Below, piece after piece: positions 31,959 to 41,887 of a stretch of 64,000 bases of DNA (the stretch's first letter is position 1; the number at the start of each line of letters is the position of its first letter). The stretch spans positions 1,922,001-1,986,000 of the forward strand of contig OZ220743.1 in NCBI GenBank assembly GCA_965116965.1, read 5' to 3'. The notes beneath the pieces are model-generated. The model did no database searches, had not been told where the DNA came from, and saw only the letters and a list, made by a program, of their open reading frames with translations. The stretch is from Aldehydirespirator sp965116965. GTDB lineage: Bacteria; Actinomycetota; Acidimicrobiia; Acidimicrobiales; Aldehydirespiratoraceae. Position numbers and translations under genes: made by a program.

Positions 31959-33212
31959 ATGAGCAGAGAGCATGCAACGCCGGGCGCCGCGCCCGTCTCC
32001 AAGGTCGTGCTGGCCTACTCGGGTGGGCTGGACACGTCCATCATCCTGCATTGGCTGCGGGAGACGCACGGCTGCACCGTGGTGACGTTCACGGCCGACA
32101 TAGGCCAGGACGACGAGCTCGAGCCGGCCCGGGCCAAGGCCCTGGCCATGGGCGTCGCGCCAGGAGACGTCTTCATCGAGGACCTGCGTGAGGAATTCGC
32201 CCGCGACTTCGTGTTCCCGATGTTCAGGGCCAATGCCGTCTACGAGGGCGAGTACCTGCTGGGCACGTCCATCGCCCGGCCGCTGATCGCCAAGCGGCTG
32301 GTCGAGATCGCGGCGCTGACCGGTGCGGACGCCATCAGCCACGGAGCCACCGGCAAGGGCAACGACCAGGTCCGCTTCGAGCTGGGCGCCCACGCGCTCA
32401 AGCCGGACATCCGGGTCATCGCGCCATGGCGGGAGTGGGACCTGGGCTCCAGGGAGTCGCTCATGGCCTACGCGGCCGACCACGGCATCCCCATCGAGCG
32501 CAAGCGGGGCACGGAGTCGCCGTTCTCGATGGACGCCAACATGCTGCACATCTCCTACGAGGGCGGTCCGCTGGAGGATCCCTGGTACGAGCCCCCCGCG
32601 GAGATGTGGCTCTGGTCGGTGAGTCCCCAGCACGCCCCCAACGAGCCGACCTACGTGGACCTCACCTTCGCGGGCGGCGACATCGTGGCCGTCGACGGCC
32701 GGCCCAAGTCTCCGGGCCAGGTGCTGGCCACTCTCAACTCGCTGGGCGCGGCCAACGGCGTCGGGCGCATCGACATCGTCGAGAACCGGTACGTCGGCAT
32801 GAAGAGCCGGGGCGCCTACGAGACGCCGGGCGGCACGATCATGCTGCGGGCGCACCGGGCCATCGAGTCGATCACCCTCGACCGGGAGGTGGCCCACCTC
32901 AAGGACGAGTTGATGCCCCGGTACGCGGAGCTGATCTACAACGGCTACTGGTGGAGCCCGGAGCGCAGGATGCTCCAGACCGCCATCGACTACAGCCAGA
33001 GCAGCGTGAACGGCGACGTCCGGGTCCGGCTCTACAAGGGAAACGTCGACATCGCCGGGCGGCGCTCCGACGACTCGCTGTTCGACTACCGGACGGTGAC
33101 CTTCGAGGAGGACGAGGGCGCCTACGACCAGGCGAACGCCACCGGGTTCATCGCGCTCAACGCCCTGCGGCTGCGCAACCTGGCCCTCAAGCAATCGGGG
33201 AGCGGGGACTAG
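31959..33212 (+). CDS. argG: Argininosuccinate synthase
   Basis: Condenses citrulline and aspartate with ATP. The PP-loop VVLAYSGGLDTSIIL is near residue 17, GATGKGNDQVRFE near 130 and EGGPLEDPW near 195. ATG 31959 is preferred to a far upstream GTG that would read through the dispersed repeat; GGAACGGAG lies upstream. 417 aa. The stop is 2 bases before argH. Confidence 0.96.
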   Translation: MSREHATPGAAPVSKVVLAYSGGLDTSIILHWLRETHGCTVVTFTADIGQDDELEPARAKALAMGVAPGDVFIEDLREEFARDFVFPMFRANAVYEGEYLLGTSIARPLIAKRLVEIAALTGADAISHGATGKGNDQVRFELGAHALKPDIRVIAPWREWDLGSRESLMAYAADHGIPIERKRGTESPFSMDANMLHISYEGGPLEDPWYEPPAEMWLWSVSPQHAPNEPTYVDLTFAGGDIVAVDGRPKSPGQVLATLNSLGAANGVGRIDIVENRYVGMKSRGAYETPGGTIMLRAHRAIESITLDREVAHLKDELMPRYAELIYNGYWWSPERRMLQTAIDYSQSSVNGDVRVRLYKGNVDIAGRRSDDSLFDYRTVTFEEDEGAYDQANATGFIALNALRLRNLALKQSGSGD

Positions 33213-33214
33213 TC

Positions 33215-34600
33215 ATGGACGACTCGGCGACCCTGTGGCACGGGCGGTTCGACGGCGATCCCGCCGAGGCGCTCCGGGCCCTCAACGACAGCCTCGGTTT
33301 CGACCGGCGCATGTTCCGCGAGGACGTCGCGGGGTCGCGCGCCCATGCTGCCATGCTGGCCGCGGTAGGGCTTGTCACCGGCGACGAGCGCGACGCCGTC
33401 TGCGAGGCCCTCGACGCCGTCGAGGCCGAGATGGCTGAGGGCCGCTTCGTCTTCGCGCCCGGCGACGAGGACATCCACACCGCGGTGGAGCGGCGGGTCA
33501 CCGAGATCACCCCGGCCGGGGCCAAGCTCCACACCGGTCGCAGCCGCAACGATCAGGTGGCCGCCGACCTGCGGCTGTGGACCCGCTCCGCCCTGGACGA
33601 CGTCGCCCGGGCAGTGCTGGGTGTGCAGCGGACGCTCCTGAGCCGGGCCGTCGATGCCGGCGAGGCGCGGCTGCCCGGCTACACCCACCTGCAGCAGGCT
33701 CAGCCGGTGCTGCTGGCCCATCATCTGCTGGCCCACGGCTGGGCGCTGGCCCGCGATGTCGAGCGGCTCGCCGAGGCCCGTCGCCGGGCCGACGTCTCCC
33801 CTCTGGGGGCGGGCGCGCTGGCCGGGTCGTCGCTGCCGCTGGACCCCGAGCGGACCGCGGCCGAGCTGGGCTTCGCGTCCGTCTTCGAGAACAGCCTGGA
33901 CGCGGTGGCCGACCGCGACTTCGTGGTCGATGCCCTCTACGCGCTGGCCGTCCTCGGGGTTCACCTGAGCCGGATCGGCGAGGAGCTTGTGCTGTGGTCG
34001 TCGTCGGAATTCGGATTCGTAGAGCTCGACGACGCCTACAGCACCGGCTCGTCGATGATGCCCCAGAAGAAGAACCCCGACGTGGCCGAGCTGGCCCGGG
34101 CCAAGGCCGGCCGCCTCATCGGGCACCTGACCGGTCTGCTGGCCACCCTCAAGGGATTGCCCCTGGCCTACGCCAAGGACCTCCAGGAGGACAAGGAGCC
34201 CCTGTTCGACGCGGTCGACACCGTCCGGTTGACGCTGGCCGCCCTCGACGGCCTGCTGGCCACGGCCGGCTTCGACGCCGACCGTATGGGCGAAGCGGCG
34301 TCCTCGCCCTACGCGGCGGCCACCGACCTGGCCGAGTGGCTGGTGGGGAGGGGGACGCCGTTCCGTCAGGCCCACGCCGCAGTGGGCGAGCTGGTGCGGC
34401 GCTCGCTCGCGGGCGAGGAACCGCTGGCCGAGCTGGTGGCCGCCGACGACCGGTTCGGCCCCGAGGCCGCCGCGCTGCTGGAGCCGGGCGCCTCGGCGGC
34501 CCGCCGCGGCACGCACGGCGCGGGCGGCCCGGAGGCGGTTGCCGACCAGCTGGAGAGGTTCCGGCAGCGGATCGAGACCGACGCGGCCCGATTGGAGTGA
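33215..34600 (+). CDS. argH: Argininosuccinate lyase
   Basis: Splits argininosuccinate to arginine and fumarate. Fumarase/aspartase superfamily motifs are present: HTGRSRNDQVAADLR, YTHLQQAQPV with the catalytic His region, and GSSMMPQKKNPDVAEL, the family signature near residue 283. 461 aa. Its TGA overlaps the GTG start of the next gene. Confidence 0.96.
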   Translation: MDDSATLWHGRFDGDPAEALRALNDSLGFDRRMFREDVAGSRAHAAMLAAVGLVTGDERDAVCEALDAVEAEMAEGRFVFAPGDEDIHTAVERRVTEITPAGAKLHTGRSRNDQVAADLRLWTRSALDDVARAVLGVQRTLLSRAVDAGEARLPGYTHLQQAQPVLLAHHLLAHGWALARDVERLAEARRRADVSPLGAGALAGSSLPLDPERTAAELGFASVFENSLDAVADRDFVVDALYALAVLGVHLSRIGEELVLWSSSEFGFVELDDAYSTGSSMMPQKKNPDVAELARAKAGRLIGHLTGLLATLKGLPLAYAKDLQEDKEPLFDAVDTVRLTLAALDGLLATAGFDADRMGEAASSPYAAATDLAEWLVGRGTPFRQAHAAVGELVRRSLAGEEPLAELVAADDRFGPEAAALLEPGASAARRGTHGAGGPEAVADQLERFRQRIETDAARLE

Positions 34601-35211
34601 GTGCTGGAAGTCTCCCCAGGGACTTCTACGCGCGCAACGCGCTGGAGGTCGCGCCCGGCCTGCTCAACAAGGTGCTGATGGCACCGGACGGCCGTGCCGG
34701 CCGGATCGTGGAGGTCGAGGCCTACCGGGGCGCGGACGATCCCGGCAGCCACGGCCGCCGCGGCAAGACCGAGCGCAACGCCGCCATGTTCGGTCCGCCG
34801 GGCCATCTGTATGTGTACTTCACCTACGGCATGCACTGGTGCGCCAACGTGGTGGCCGAGACCGAGGGGGTGGCCGCGGCGGTGCTGCTGCGGGCGCTCA
34901 CACCGCTGGAGGGCCTCGACGCCATGTACGCGGCCCGGGGCCCGGCCGCGCGCCGCGACCGCGACCTGTGCAGCGGCCCGGCCAAGCTCACCCAGGCGCT
35001 GGGCATCGACGGCGGCCTCGACGGCGCCGACCTTGTGAGCGGCGACCGGGGCGTGACCATCCTCGACGACGGCCGGCCGCCCCCGCCCGACCCCGCCGTC
35101 ACCACCAGGATCGGCCTCACCAGCGGCGCCGACCTCCCCTGGCGCTTCCACGTCACCGGAGCGGCAACCGTCTCGCGGCCGCAAGCACTTCAACATGCCG
35201 CGCGGCGGTGA
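34597..35211 (+). CDS. 3-methyladenine DNA glycosylase (AAG/MPG type)
   Basis: A base-excision repair enzyme that removes alkylated purines. It is 204 aa, with DFYARNALEVAPGLLNKVL, IVEVEAYRGADDPGSHGRRG (with the catalytic Glu), MFGPPGHLYVYFTYGMHWCANVV and CSGPAKLTQALGI, all landmarks of the AAG fold. GTG 34597 overlaps the argH stop, so it is co-transcribed with the arg genes, although the functions are unrelated. Confidence 0.93.
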   Translation: MSAGSLPRDFYARNALEVAPGLLNKVLMAPDGRAGRIVEVEAYRGADDPGSHGRRGKTERNAAMFGPPGHLYVYFTYGMHWCANVVAETEGVAAAVLLRALTPLEGLDAMYAARGPAARRDRDLCSGPAKLTQALGIDGGLDGADLVSGDRGVTILDDGRPPPPDPAVTTRIGLTSGADLPWRFHVTGAATVSRPQALQHAARR

Positions 35212-35402
35212 TCCCGCGCGGCGCGCCGGGCCGGCCGACTAGGCAAGGCCGGCTCGCGGCATGAGAGGGTCGCCGACGGCGACCAGAGGTTGAATGGATC
35301 GCCTGATTGCTCGAGTCTTCGAGCACGGTCGCTACGCTCTGCCGAGTAGTGCGCTTGTAGCGATTGGATCAGAGTCATGCGTGCGTCGCCGGAGTTCGTG
35401 CA

Positions 35403-38400
35403 ATGGAGTTGACACGCGCCCGCCGCGACCGGTCAAGCAGGCCCGCCGGGCCCGTGGCCGCGGCCGCGGCGTACGTCGCGGTTGCCGTCATCGCCAGCGG
35501 ATGCGGAGCCGGTGATCGCTCGGGAGCCGGCCCCGATCCCGTCGAGGCTGCCGCGGCGGCCATGGACCCCGGTGCCGCTGAGGGCAGGGTTCTCGCGGTG
35601 GGCGCCGGCCACGGGTGCGTGATCCTCAGCGACGGTGCTATCCAGTGCTGGGGCAGCAACCTCTACGGTTCGGCCGAGGCCCCCGCGGGGGCGTTCACCT
35701 CTGTCGCCGCCGGCGCGGCCCACAACTGCGGGCTGCGAACCGACGACACGATCCAGTGCTGGGGCAACGACTACGAGGGCCAAACCGGCGCGCCGGCCGG
35801 CGAATTCACCGCCGTCGCCGCCGGCGGTGCCCACTCCTGCGGAGTGCGCACAGACGGCGCCATCGAGTGCTGGGGCAACAACGACGAAGGCCAAGCCGAC
35901 CCGCCCGAGGGGAACTTCACAGATGTGGTCGCGGGCGAAGCCCACAGCTGCGGGCTGCGAGCCGACGGTGCCATCGAGTGCTGGGGCAACAACGACGAAG
36001 GCCAAGCCGACGCACCTGATGGAGTCTTCAGCCGCGTCTCCGCCGGTGCCGCCTACTCCTGCGGCCTGCGAACCGACGGGACTATCGCCTGCTGGGGAGA
36101 CGCCTCGTTGGAGATCATCGACTGGGGCTCCAGCGACGACGAGGAGATCGAGCCTCCCGGCGGGGTCTTCACCGATGTCTCCGCCGGCTCGATCTACAGC
36201 TGCGGGCTGCGCCCCGGCGGCGCCGTGGAGTGCTGGGACTTCGACCACGAACCGGCGGGCGCGTTCACTGCGGTGGCCGCCGGCTTCTTCTTCTCCTGCG
36301 GGCTGCGCGGCGACGGCACCGTGGAGTGCTGGGGTCTCGGACCGCAGTCGCTGTTCGAGAGGGTCGACGCGCCCTACGGCACCTTCACCGAGGTCTCGGC
36401 CCGGTGGGACCGCTCCTGCGGGCTGCGAACCGACGGCACCGTTGAATGCTGGGGAGAGATTGAGCTCTACGACAGCGAACCACTGCCCGACATCTTCGAG
36501 GAACCGCCCCCGGGCTCCTTCAAGTCGTTGACCTCCAGCGGCTGGCACCACTGCGGGCTGCGCCCCGACGGCGCCGTGGAGTGCTGGGGCTACAACGAGG
36601 ACGGGCAGGCCGACGCCCCCGCGGGCGCGTTCACCTCGGTCTCCACCTTCTCGTTCCACACCTGCGGGCTGCGAACCGACGGCACCGTCGAATGCTGGGG
36701 CTTCAACGGCGACGGCGAATCCGACGCCCCCGCAGGCGCATTCGTGTCGGTGTCGGCCGGCGACCGCCACAGCTGCGGGCTGCGCCCCGACGGCGCCGTG
36801 GAGTGCTGGGGCAACAACGAGCACGGCCAAGCCGACGCCCCCGCGGGCACCTTCAGCGCGGTGGCCGCGGGCTGGCAGCACACCTGCGCCGTCGGCACCG
36901 GCGGCACCGTCGAATGCTGGGGCGACAACGAGCACGGCCAAAGCGAAGCGCCCGCCGGCGCCTACGAGTCAGTCAGCGCAGGATTCGACCACACCTGCGC
37001 GGTGAGAACCGACCAGACGCTGAGATGCTGGGGCAACAGCAAGGACGGCCGCACCGACGCCCCGGCAGGCGCCTTCAGCGCCGTGTCCGCCGGAAGCGAG
37101 CACTCCTGCGGGCTGCGCACCGACGGCACCCTGATCTGCTGGAGCCCTCCCTGGGCGCCGACACCCCCGTTCGTGCGTTGGACACCACCGCCCGAACCCG
37201 CCACATCCAGCGAGACCTCCGCGGATACAGACGGCGGCGGGGCGCTTGCGCCTGACTCTGGCGCCGCCCCCGTGGCGGCCGATCCGGACCAGGCTGTTGC
37301 CGCCTACGAGGTGCGCGACATCGACCGCTTCGAGACGGTCTCAGCGGGGGACTCGCATTCCTGCGGCCTGGCTGCGGACGGGACGGTGGCCTGCTGGGGC
37401 AACAACGAGTACGGCAAGGCCTACGCGCCCTCCGGCGAGTTCGTGTCGGTGTCGGCCGGCTGGTGGCACTCCTGCGGTGTGCGCCGCGGCGGGGCCATCG
37501 AGTGCTGGGGCAGCGACCACGGTGGACGGCTCGACCCGCCACAAGGGGCCTTCACGTCGGTGTCCGCGGGTACTTGGCACACATGCGGACTGCGAACCGA
37601 CGCCACGGCGCAGTGCTGGGGCGACCTGTCCCGCAACGCCGAGCCACCGCCCGGGCAGTTCACCGCCGTGTCCACGGGCCAATATCTCACCTGCGGCCTG
37701 CGCCCCGACTCCACAATCGAATGCTGGGGCATCCGCGCCGGCATCGACGCGCCCTCAGGGTCGTTCAGCGCGGTGGCGGCCGGCTACGAGCACGCATGCG
37801 GCCTCACCACCGGCAGGACCGTCGAATGCTGGGGCAACAACGACTACGGTCAGGCCGGCAGCCCCGACGGCACGTTCGTTTCAGTGTCAGCCGGCGACTA
37901 CCACTCCTGCGCAGTCCGGGACGGCGGCGCGGTGATCTGCTGGGGACAGGACGTCCTCGGAGCCCTGAACGACTTCTGGCCCGGCTTCGTCCCCGCACCC
38001 GGCCGATATACGACGGTGTCGGTCGGGAGCACGGTCGCCTGCGGCGTGCACGCCGACGGAACCGTGTCCTGCTGGGGCCACAACGACGCCGCGGCGAGCG
38101 AGCCGCCCTCGAGTGATTTCATAGCGGTCTCCGCCGGCAGCGTCCACACATGCGGGCTGCGCCCCGACGGCTCGGCCGAATGCTGGCAGGACCGCACCGC
38201 AGGATCTGAACCGCCCGCTACGGCCTTCACCGCACTCGCGGCCGGCTACGTCCACACATGCGGGCTGCGCCCCGGCGGCTCAGCCGAATGCTGGAGCAAC
38301 CTGCGCAACGGCAACTACTACGGCCAGTCCGACGCACCCGCGAGGAACTTCGCGGCGGTCTCCGGCGGCGGGTCCCACACCTGCGGCCTCACCGTCGACG

Positions 38401-38927
38401 GCGTGGTGGCGTGCTGGGGCAAGAACGACCTCGGCCAGTCCGACGCACCCGAGGGGGCCTTCATTGCGGTGTCGGCCGGGGAGGAGCACTCCTGCGGTGT
38501 GCGCACCAGCGGCGAGGTCCTGTGCTGGGGCAGCAACCAGGACAACAAACTCGACGCCCCCGAAGGACCCTTCAGCACAGTCTCGGCAGGAGTGTGGCAG
38601 ACCTGCGGCGTGCTCGTCGACGGCGACATCCGATGCTGGGGCGACCTAGGCGTAGACCCTGAGTCGTACACCGTCACAGGACCCTTCGAAGCCGCGGCCA
38701 CCGGCCGCGGCTTCTCGTGCGGGCTACGCACCGACGGAGCAGTCTTCTGCTGGGGCCGGACTCCATCGAGCTACATGGTGCGCCTAGCAGGCACGTTCAA
38801 CACGTTCACCGCCGGAAAGCACCACGCCTGCGGGCTGCGCACCGACGGCGCCGTCGGCTGCTGGAGCCCCTACCACCTCGCATCCCCCAACACCGTCCGA
38901 TGGACCGAAACGACCCTGGAACCGTGA
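35403..38927 (+). CDS. Giant RCC1-like repeat lipoprotein (28 repeats in two blocks)
   Basis: A 1174-aa secreted protein. The N-terminus is a lipoprotein signal (basic start, Ala/Val-rich core, lipobox IASGC near residue 36). The rest is 28 short RCC1-like repeats of about 38 residues, each reading roughly AVSAGxxHSCGLRTDGTVECWG with a Cys pair 11-13 residues apart. Repeats 1-14 and 15-28 form two blocks separated by a Ser/Ala/Asp-rich linker (about residues 590-640), and both blocks end CWSP...VRWT, so the protein arose by duplication of a 14-repeat unit. Short RCC1 repeats of this size form beta-propellers, as in the secreted inhibitor BLIP-II. The partner is unknown; cell-surface binding is inferred. 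Confidence 0.85.
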   Translation: MELTRARRDRSSRPAGPVAAAAAYVAVAVIASGCGAGDRSGAGPDPVEAAAAAMDPGAAEGRVLAVGAGHGCVILSDGAIQCWGSNLYGSAEAPAGAFTSVAAGAAHNCGLRTDDTIQCWGNDYEGQTGAPAGEFTAVAAGGAHSCGVRTDGAIECWGNNDEGQADPPEGNFTDVVAGEAHSCGLRADGAIECWGNNDEGQADAPDGVFSRVSAGAAYSCGLRTDGTIACWGDASLEIIDWGSSDDEEIEPPGGVFTDVSAGSIYSCGLRPGGAVECWDFDHEPAGAFTAVAAGFFFSCGLRGDGTVECWGLGPQSLFERVDAPYGTFTEVSARWDRSCGLRTDGTVECWGEIELYDSEPLPDIFEEPPPGSFKSLTSSGWHHCGLRPDGAVECWGYNEDGQADAPAGAFTSVSTFSFHTCGLRTDGTVECWGFNGDGESDAPAGAFVSVSAGDRHSCGLRPDGAVECWGNNEHGQADAPAGTFSAVAAGWQHTCAVGTGGTVECWGDNEHGQSEAPAGAYESVSAGFDHTCAVRTDQTLRCWGNSKDGRTDAPAGAFSAVSAGSEHSCGLRTDGTLICWSPPWAPTPPFVRWTPPPEPATSSETSADTDGGGALAPDSGAAPVAADPDQAVAAYEVRDIDRFETVSAGDSHSCGLAADGTVACWGNNEYGKAYAPSGEFVSVSAGWWHSCGVRRGGAIECWGSDHGGRLDPPQGAFTSVSAGTWHTCGLRTDATAQCWGDLSRNAEPPPGQFTAVSTGQYLTCGLRPDSTIECWGIRAGIDAPSGSFSAVAAGYEHACGLTTGRTVECWGNNDYGQAGSPDGTFVSVSAGDYHSCAVRDGGAVICWGQDVLGALNDFWPGFVPAPGRYTTVSVGSTVACGVHADGTVSCWGHNDAAASEPPSSDFIAVSAGSVHTCGLRPDGSAECWQDRTAGSEPPATAFTALAAGYVHTCGLRPGGSAECWSNLRNGNYYGQSDAPARNFAAVSGGGSHTCGLTVDGVVACWGKNDLGQSDAPEGAFIAVSAGEEHSCGVRTSGEVLCWGSNQDNKLDAPEGPFSTVSAGVWQTCGVLVDGDIRCWGDLGVDPESYTVTGPFEAAATGRGFSCGLRTDGAVFCWGRTPSSYMVRLAGTFNTFTAGKHHACGLRTDGAVGCWSPYHLASPNTVRWTETTLEP

Positions 38928-38962
38928 TCCGACGACTGAGCGATCGTGCGGGTGCTGATCTC

Positions 38963-39809
38963 GTGAGAGACCTTGTTGGGGCTGTTGTTGTGATGCTTGT
39001 GGTTCCTGGCCTCGGCCTGCAGCGGCCATAGCGACGGAGACTCCCCAAGACAGGAGCCGGCTCCGATTCCCGGCGCGGGCCAGCCGGCAGCCTTGCCCGG
39101 ATCCGGCGGCGATCCATCGGCCGCTCGTGCTCAGCTGGCCCGTGAACTCGAGGCTCGGCTCGTGGATGATCCGCAAAATATCTTGGCTGGGGCGCAGATC
39201 CGCTGCGTTGTCGAGAGCATCCGCAACGGCCTCAGCGATGAACGAATCGCCGAGTTGACCGTAGTGGAGGGCGATGAGCCTCCCCCCGGCAGCGAGACGC
39301 TGCTCGGCAACCTGAACGACGATGAGGCCGACTTGATCGCCGCTGGATTGCATGAATGCCTCAACTGGAGCGACCTTCTCGCGGTGGGCCTCTCGGAGTG
39401 GTTCTCGGCCGAGGATGTGGAGTTCTCAGACGACTCGTCGGCCTGCATCGCCGGAGTGGGCGAGATAGACGCTGTCAAGTCGCATCTTGTCGAGATCGTG
39501 CGCGACTTCCTGGTGGATCCCGGCACCGATCCAGCCGGCTTGGAATGGGTGGTGGACGCCATTTTCGAGAGCTGTTGGGCGCCGCCGCTCAAGGACACCT
39601 TCGCGGTACAGCTTGTTGCCTCCGAGGTCGTGTCGGAGGGCTCCGCCGACTGCGTCGTCGACCGTATGGACTGGTCGTCGCTGGGTGGCTGGGAACAAAT
39701 CCAGCGAATCCAGCAAGGCTCCGACCTGCCGCCAAGCCTCATGGACGAACTGCTGATCGCCATGACGGCGTGTCAAGCTCACAAGCAATCCGACACGCGG
39801 GCGCCATGA
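38963..39809 (+). pseudogene. Secreted lipoprotein with frameshift in its signal peptide
   Basis: The mature part (FLASACSG lipobox, then about 255 acidic residues with scattered Cys) is open from 38994, but an in-frame TGA at 38991 leaves only TTG 38997 as a start, giving a signal peptide too short to work well. In the neighbouring frame GTG 38963 encodes VRDLVGAVVVMLVV, exactly the missing charged and hydrophobic part. Removing one base near 39000-39102 would join them. It is either a real frameshift or a sequencing error. The mature protein matches no family I recognise; six of its Cys residues could form disulfides. It overlaps the end of the next minus-strand relic. Confidence 0.55.
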
Positions 39810-39837
39810 CGCCCGGCGCTGATCCACCTTCGCGATG

Positions 39838-40905
39838 AGAACGCTCGGTTCCGTCATCCTTGATGGCGCACGCCTTGGCCGTCGAGTGGACTTCGACTTG
39901 AACATAGCGACCCGACGGAGGCTCCAAGGACACCGAAGCAGTCGTCTGGCAGACGAGCGACCGATCGAGCTTCAGGCCGCACAGGGTCGCCCCGGCGATG
40001 GATATCTGCTCCACTGAGTCAACACCGTGCATCGTGGGCCACTCCCAGCATGTGACCGTACTGTCGACCTCCAGCCCGCACACCCGGTCCTCACTCGCCG
40101 CGACCTGGGTCCACATCCCACCGCGGGGCTCAGAACGATCCCCGAAACCCGGGCCCCAGCACTCGGCCCCGCCGTCAGACCGGACGCCACAGACATAGGG
40201 CAGATACTCTCCGGGCCGACCTTCCCCGATAGATGCGGCGTCGATCTGCACGAAACGAACATCGGCCCTGTCGAGTGCTGCTGCTCCGCCCGTTCCCCAG
40301 CCGGCAACCGGCTCCCTGCCCAATTCGAGCCCCCACCTGGTCCACGCGCTCGCGGTGCTGACATCCATCGAGAACGGGCCGGACTCACACATGGCGTCCT
40401 GATCGCTCCCGATCACGGCGGCCGTGCCTCGCTGCGCGACGGCAACCTTCGCCGAGAGCCGGATGAGGGTCGAGAGATGCCCCGCATGACAGTCGGTTGC
40501 TTCACCCGGCCGGATGTACATGTTGATTCGCTCGTCCGATGAGAAGACGGGCACCCAAGTCCCATCCACGAGCGTGACCTCGTACTCTCCGCTGCCGATC
40601 CCGCTGACGCGGACCACACCGTCGCCTCCCGTCTGTATCACAGCGGTGCCGCTCTTGCCGTGGAACCCGTCCCAGAAGTCGATCTCGTCAGAGTCAGGAT
40701 CCGGCCCAGGTCCGGTCATTCTCCAGCATTGGAGGCTGCGGTCGATGCCTGTGCCACAGGCTGCTCCAGATCCCCCGACCGACAGGTGATCGAGCCTTGT
40801 CTCGACCGACCGGTCGGTCGACACCCGAGCATCCGCGCCGACGGCGATGCCCCCGATCTGATCGCGGTGCGCGAGGTCCCAGCACTCGACCGTGCCGTAT
40901 TCACG
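39838..40905 (-). pseudogene. RCC1-like repeat gene, truncated at both ends
   Basis: Minus-strand open frame with degenerate repeats of the same type as the 28-repeat lipoprotein: EYGTVECWDLAH at the 5' edge, CGTGIDRSLQCW, then YVCGVRSDGGAECWGPG, RVCGLEVDSTVTCWEW, LCGLKLDRSLVCQ and KACAIKDDGT. The first motif begins directly where the IS1182-type remnant ends, with no signal peptide, so the 5' part is lost. The last repeat stops at DDGT, where ECWG is expected, suggesting the 3' end is lost as well. A non-repeat insert of about 150 residues interrupts the repeats. It is probably not functional. Confidence 0.65.
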
Positions 40906-41266
40906 GAGTGTGAGACGATGGCGTCGCGGGCTGGTTCCCGCCGGAGCGGCGGCGGTTGGCGTAGGTGGCGGCCTTGGCGTCGGGCTTGCCGGCCCAGCTG
41001 CGCAGCCCGCGCTCGCGCAGATCCAGCAGGGTCGCATTCGAGTGGTAGCTCTTGTCGGTGACCACCTCTTCGGGCGGCGCGGACACCTGCGCCAGGTTGC
41101 GCTGGGCCTCATCGAGGGTCACCCGCAGCGAAGCACAGTCGCCGCCGCCGGTGGTCTGCACCGTCACCGCGGCCACCGCTCCGGTGTCTGTGTCCACGGC
41201 CGCCTCGAGCTTGTGCGCCAGGCGAGCGCAACCATCTGTCATCCTAGCCATATTGCCGACACAGCA
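40905..41266 (-). mobile_element. IS1182-type transposase remnant with one terminal repeat
   Basis: The minus-strand frame from 41251 encodes the C-terminal third of an IS1182-family DDE transposase: AHKLEAAVDTDTGAVAAV, then VVTDKSYHSNATLLDLRERG (the second catalytic Asp region) and YANRRR. The end of the element at 41266 reads TGCTGTGTCGGCAATATGG, matching the right terminus of the two 93-bp MITE copies at 21 of 24 positions. The N-terminal two thirds, the other terminus and the rest are missing, and it abuts the RCC1-like relic. Confidence 0.75.
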
Positions 41267-41887
41267 CTATACATCGCCGGGGACGTGGCAGTTGTCCATG
41301 TTGTTGAGGCGGGAGAAGCCGTCCATCCGCTCCGTGTAGGTGCTGCCCTCGGTCATGTCGACCAGCAGGAAGCGCAGCTCCCGGTCGGGGGTGTCGTCGC
41401 CGGCGGTGCGCAGCCGGTCCGAGTGGCCGCGGCGATCCGAGATGTAGACGTCCCAGTCGGCGAGCCAATCGGCGACCAGCGACGCGTCCGGCGGCCCGTC
41501 GCCCTCGGTGGACTCAGAAAGGGAGGCGTCGGCCCGCAGGCGCAAGTCGTCCACGAGTGATTCGACCTCCTCGGTTCCCCGGTCAACGTGGTCGGCACGC
41601 TCAGCCCGCGAGGCTGCCTGGCGGGCCGTGGGCAATGCCGCTATGGCCGTCTGGGCCTCAGCACAGCGCTGGTCGGCCCATTGGGCGAACTCGCGGTCGT
41701 CGAGGCGGGCCGGGTTCTCGCTGCGGGCCCACGGCGAGAACGCCCACGCCCAGAACACGAAGCTGCCGACCACGAACAGGCCGGCCAGCCACCGGCCCAG
41801 CAGCCGCCATCGCCGGCGGACCGGTGTCGGGCCGGCGTCGCCGTCCGCCCCGGCCGCGGCTATCGCATTGGATCTCTCGGTGGTCAC
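41267..41887 (-). CDS. Single-pass membrane protein, hypothetical
   Basis: A 206-aa protein with a cytoplasmic N-terminus of about 27 residues, one transmembrane helix (LLGRWLAGLFVVGSFVFWAW), and a 150-residue acidic extracytoplasmic domain with two Cys (QRCAEAQ and DNCHVPGD) and KLNNMD-like SRLNNMDNCH at the end. No family is recognised. GTG 41887 overlaps the stop of the upstream PBP gene (GTGA), so it is in that operon and may act in the cell envelope. Its TAG stop lies at the boundary of the IS remnant, so the C-terminus may have been trimmed by that insertion. Confidence 0.7.
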   Translation of the reverse strand: MTTERSNAIAAAGADGDAGPTPVRRRWRLLGRWLAGLFVVGSFVFWAWAFSPWARSENPARLDDREFAQWADQRCAEAQTAIAALPTARQAASRAERADHVDRGTEEVESLVDDLRLRADASLSESTEGDGPPDASLVADWLADWDVYISDRRGHSDRLRTAGDDTPDRELRFLLVDMTEGSTYTERMDGFSRLNNMDNCHVPGDV

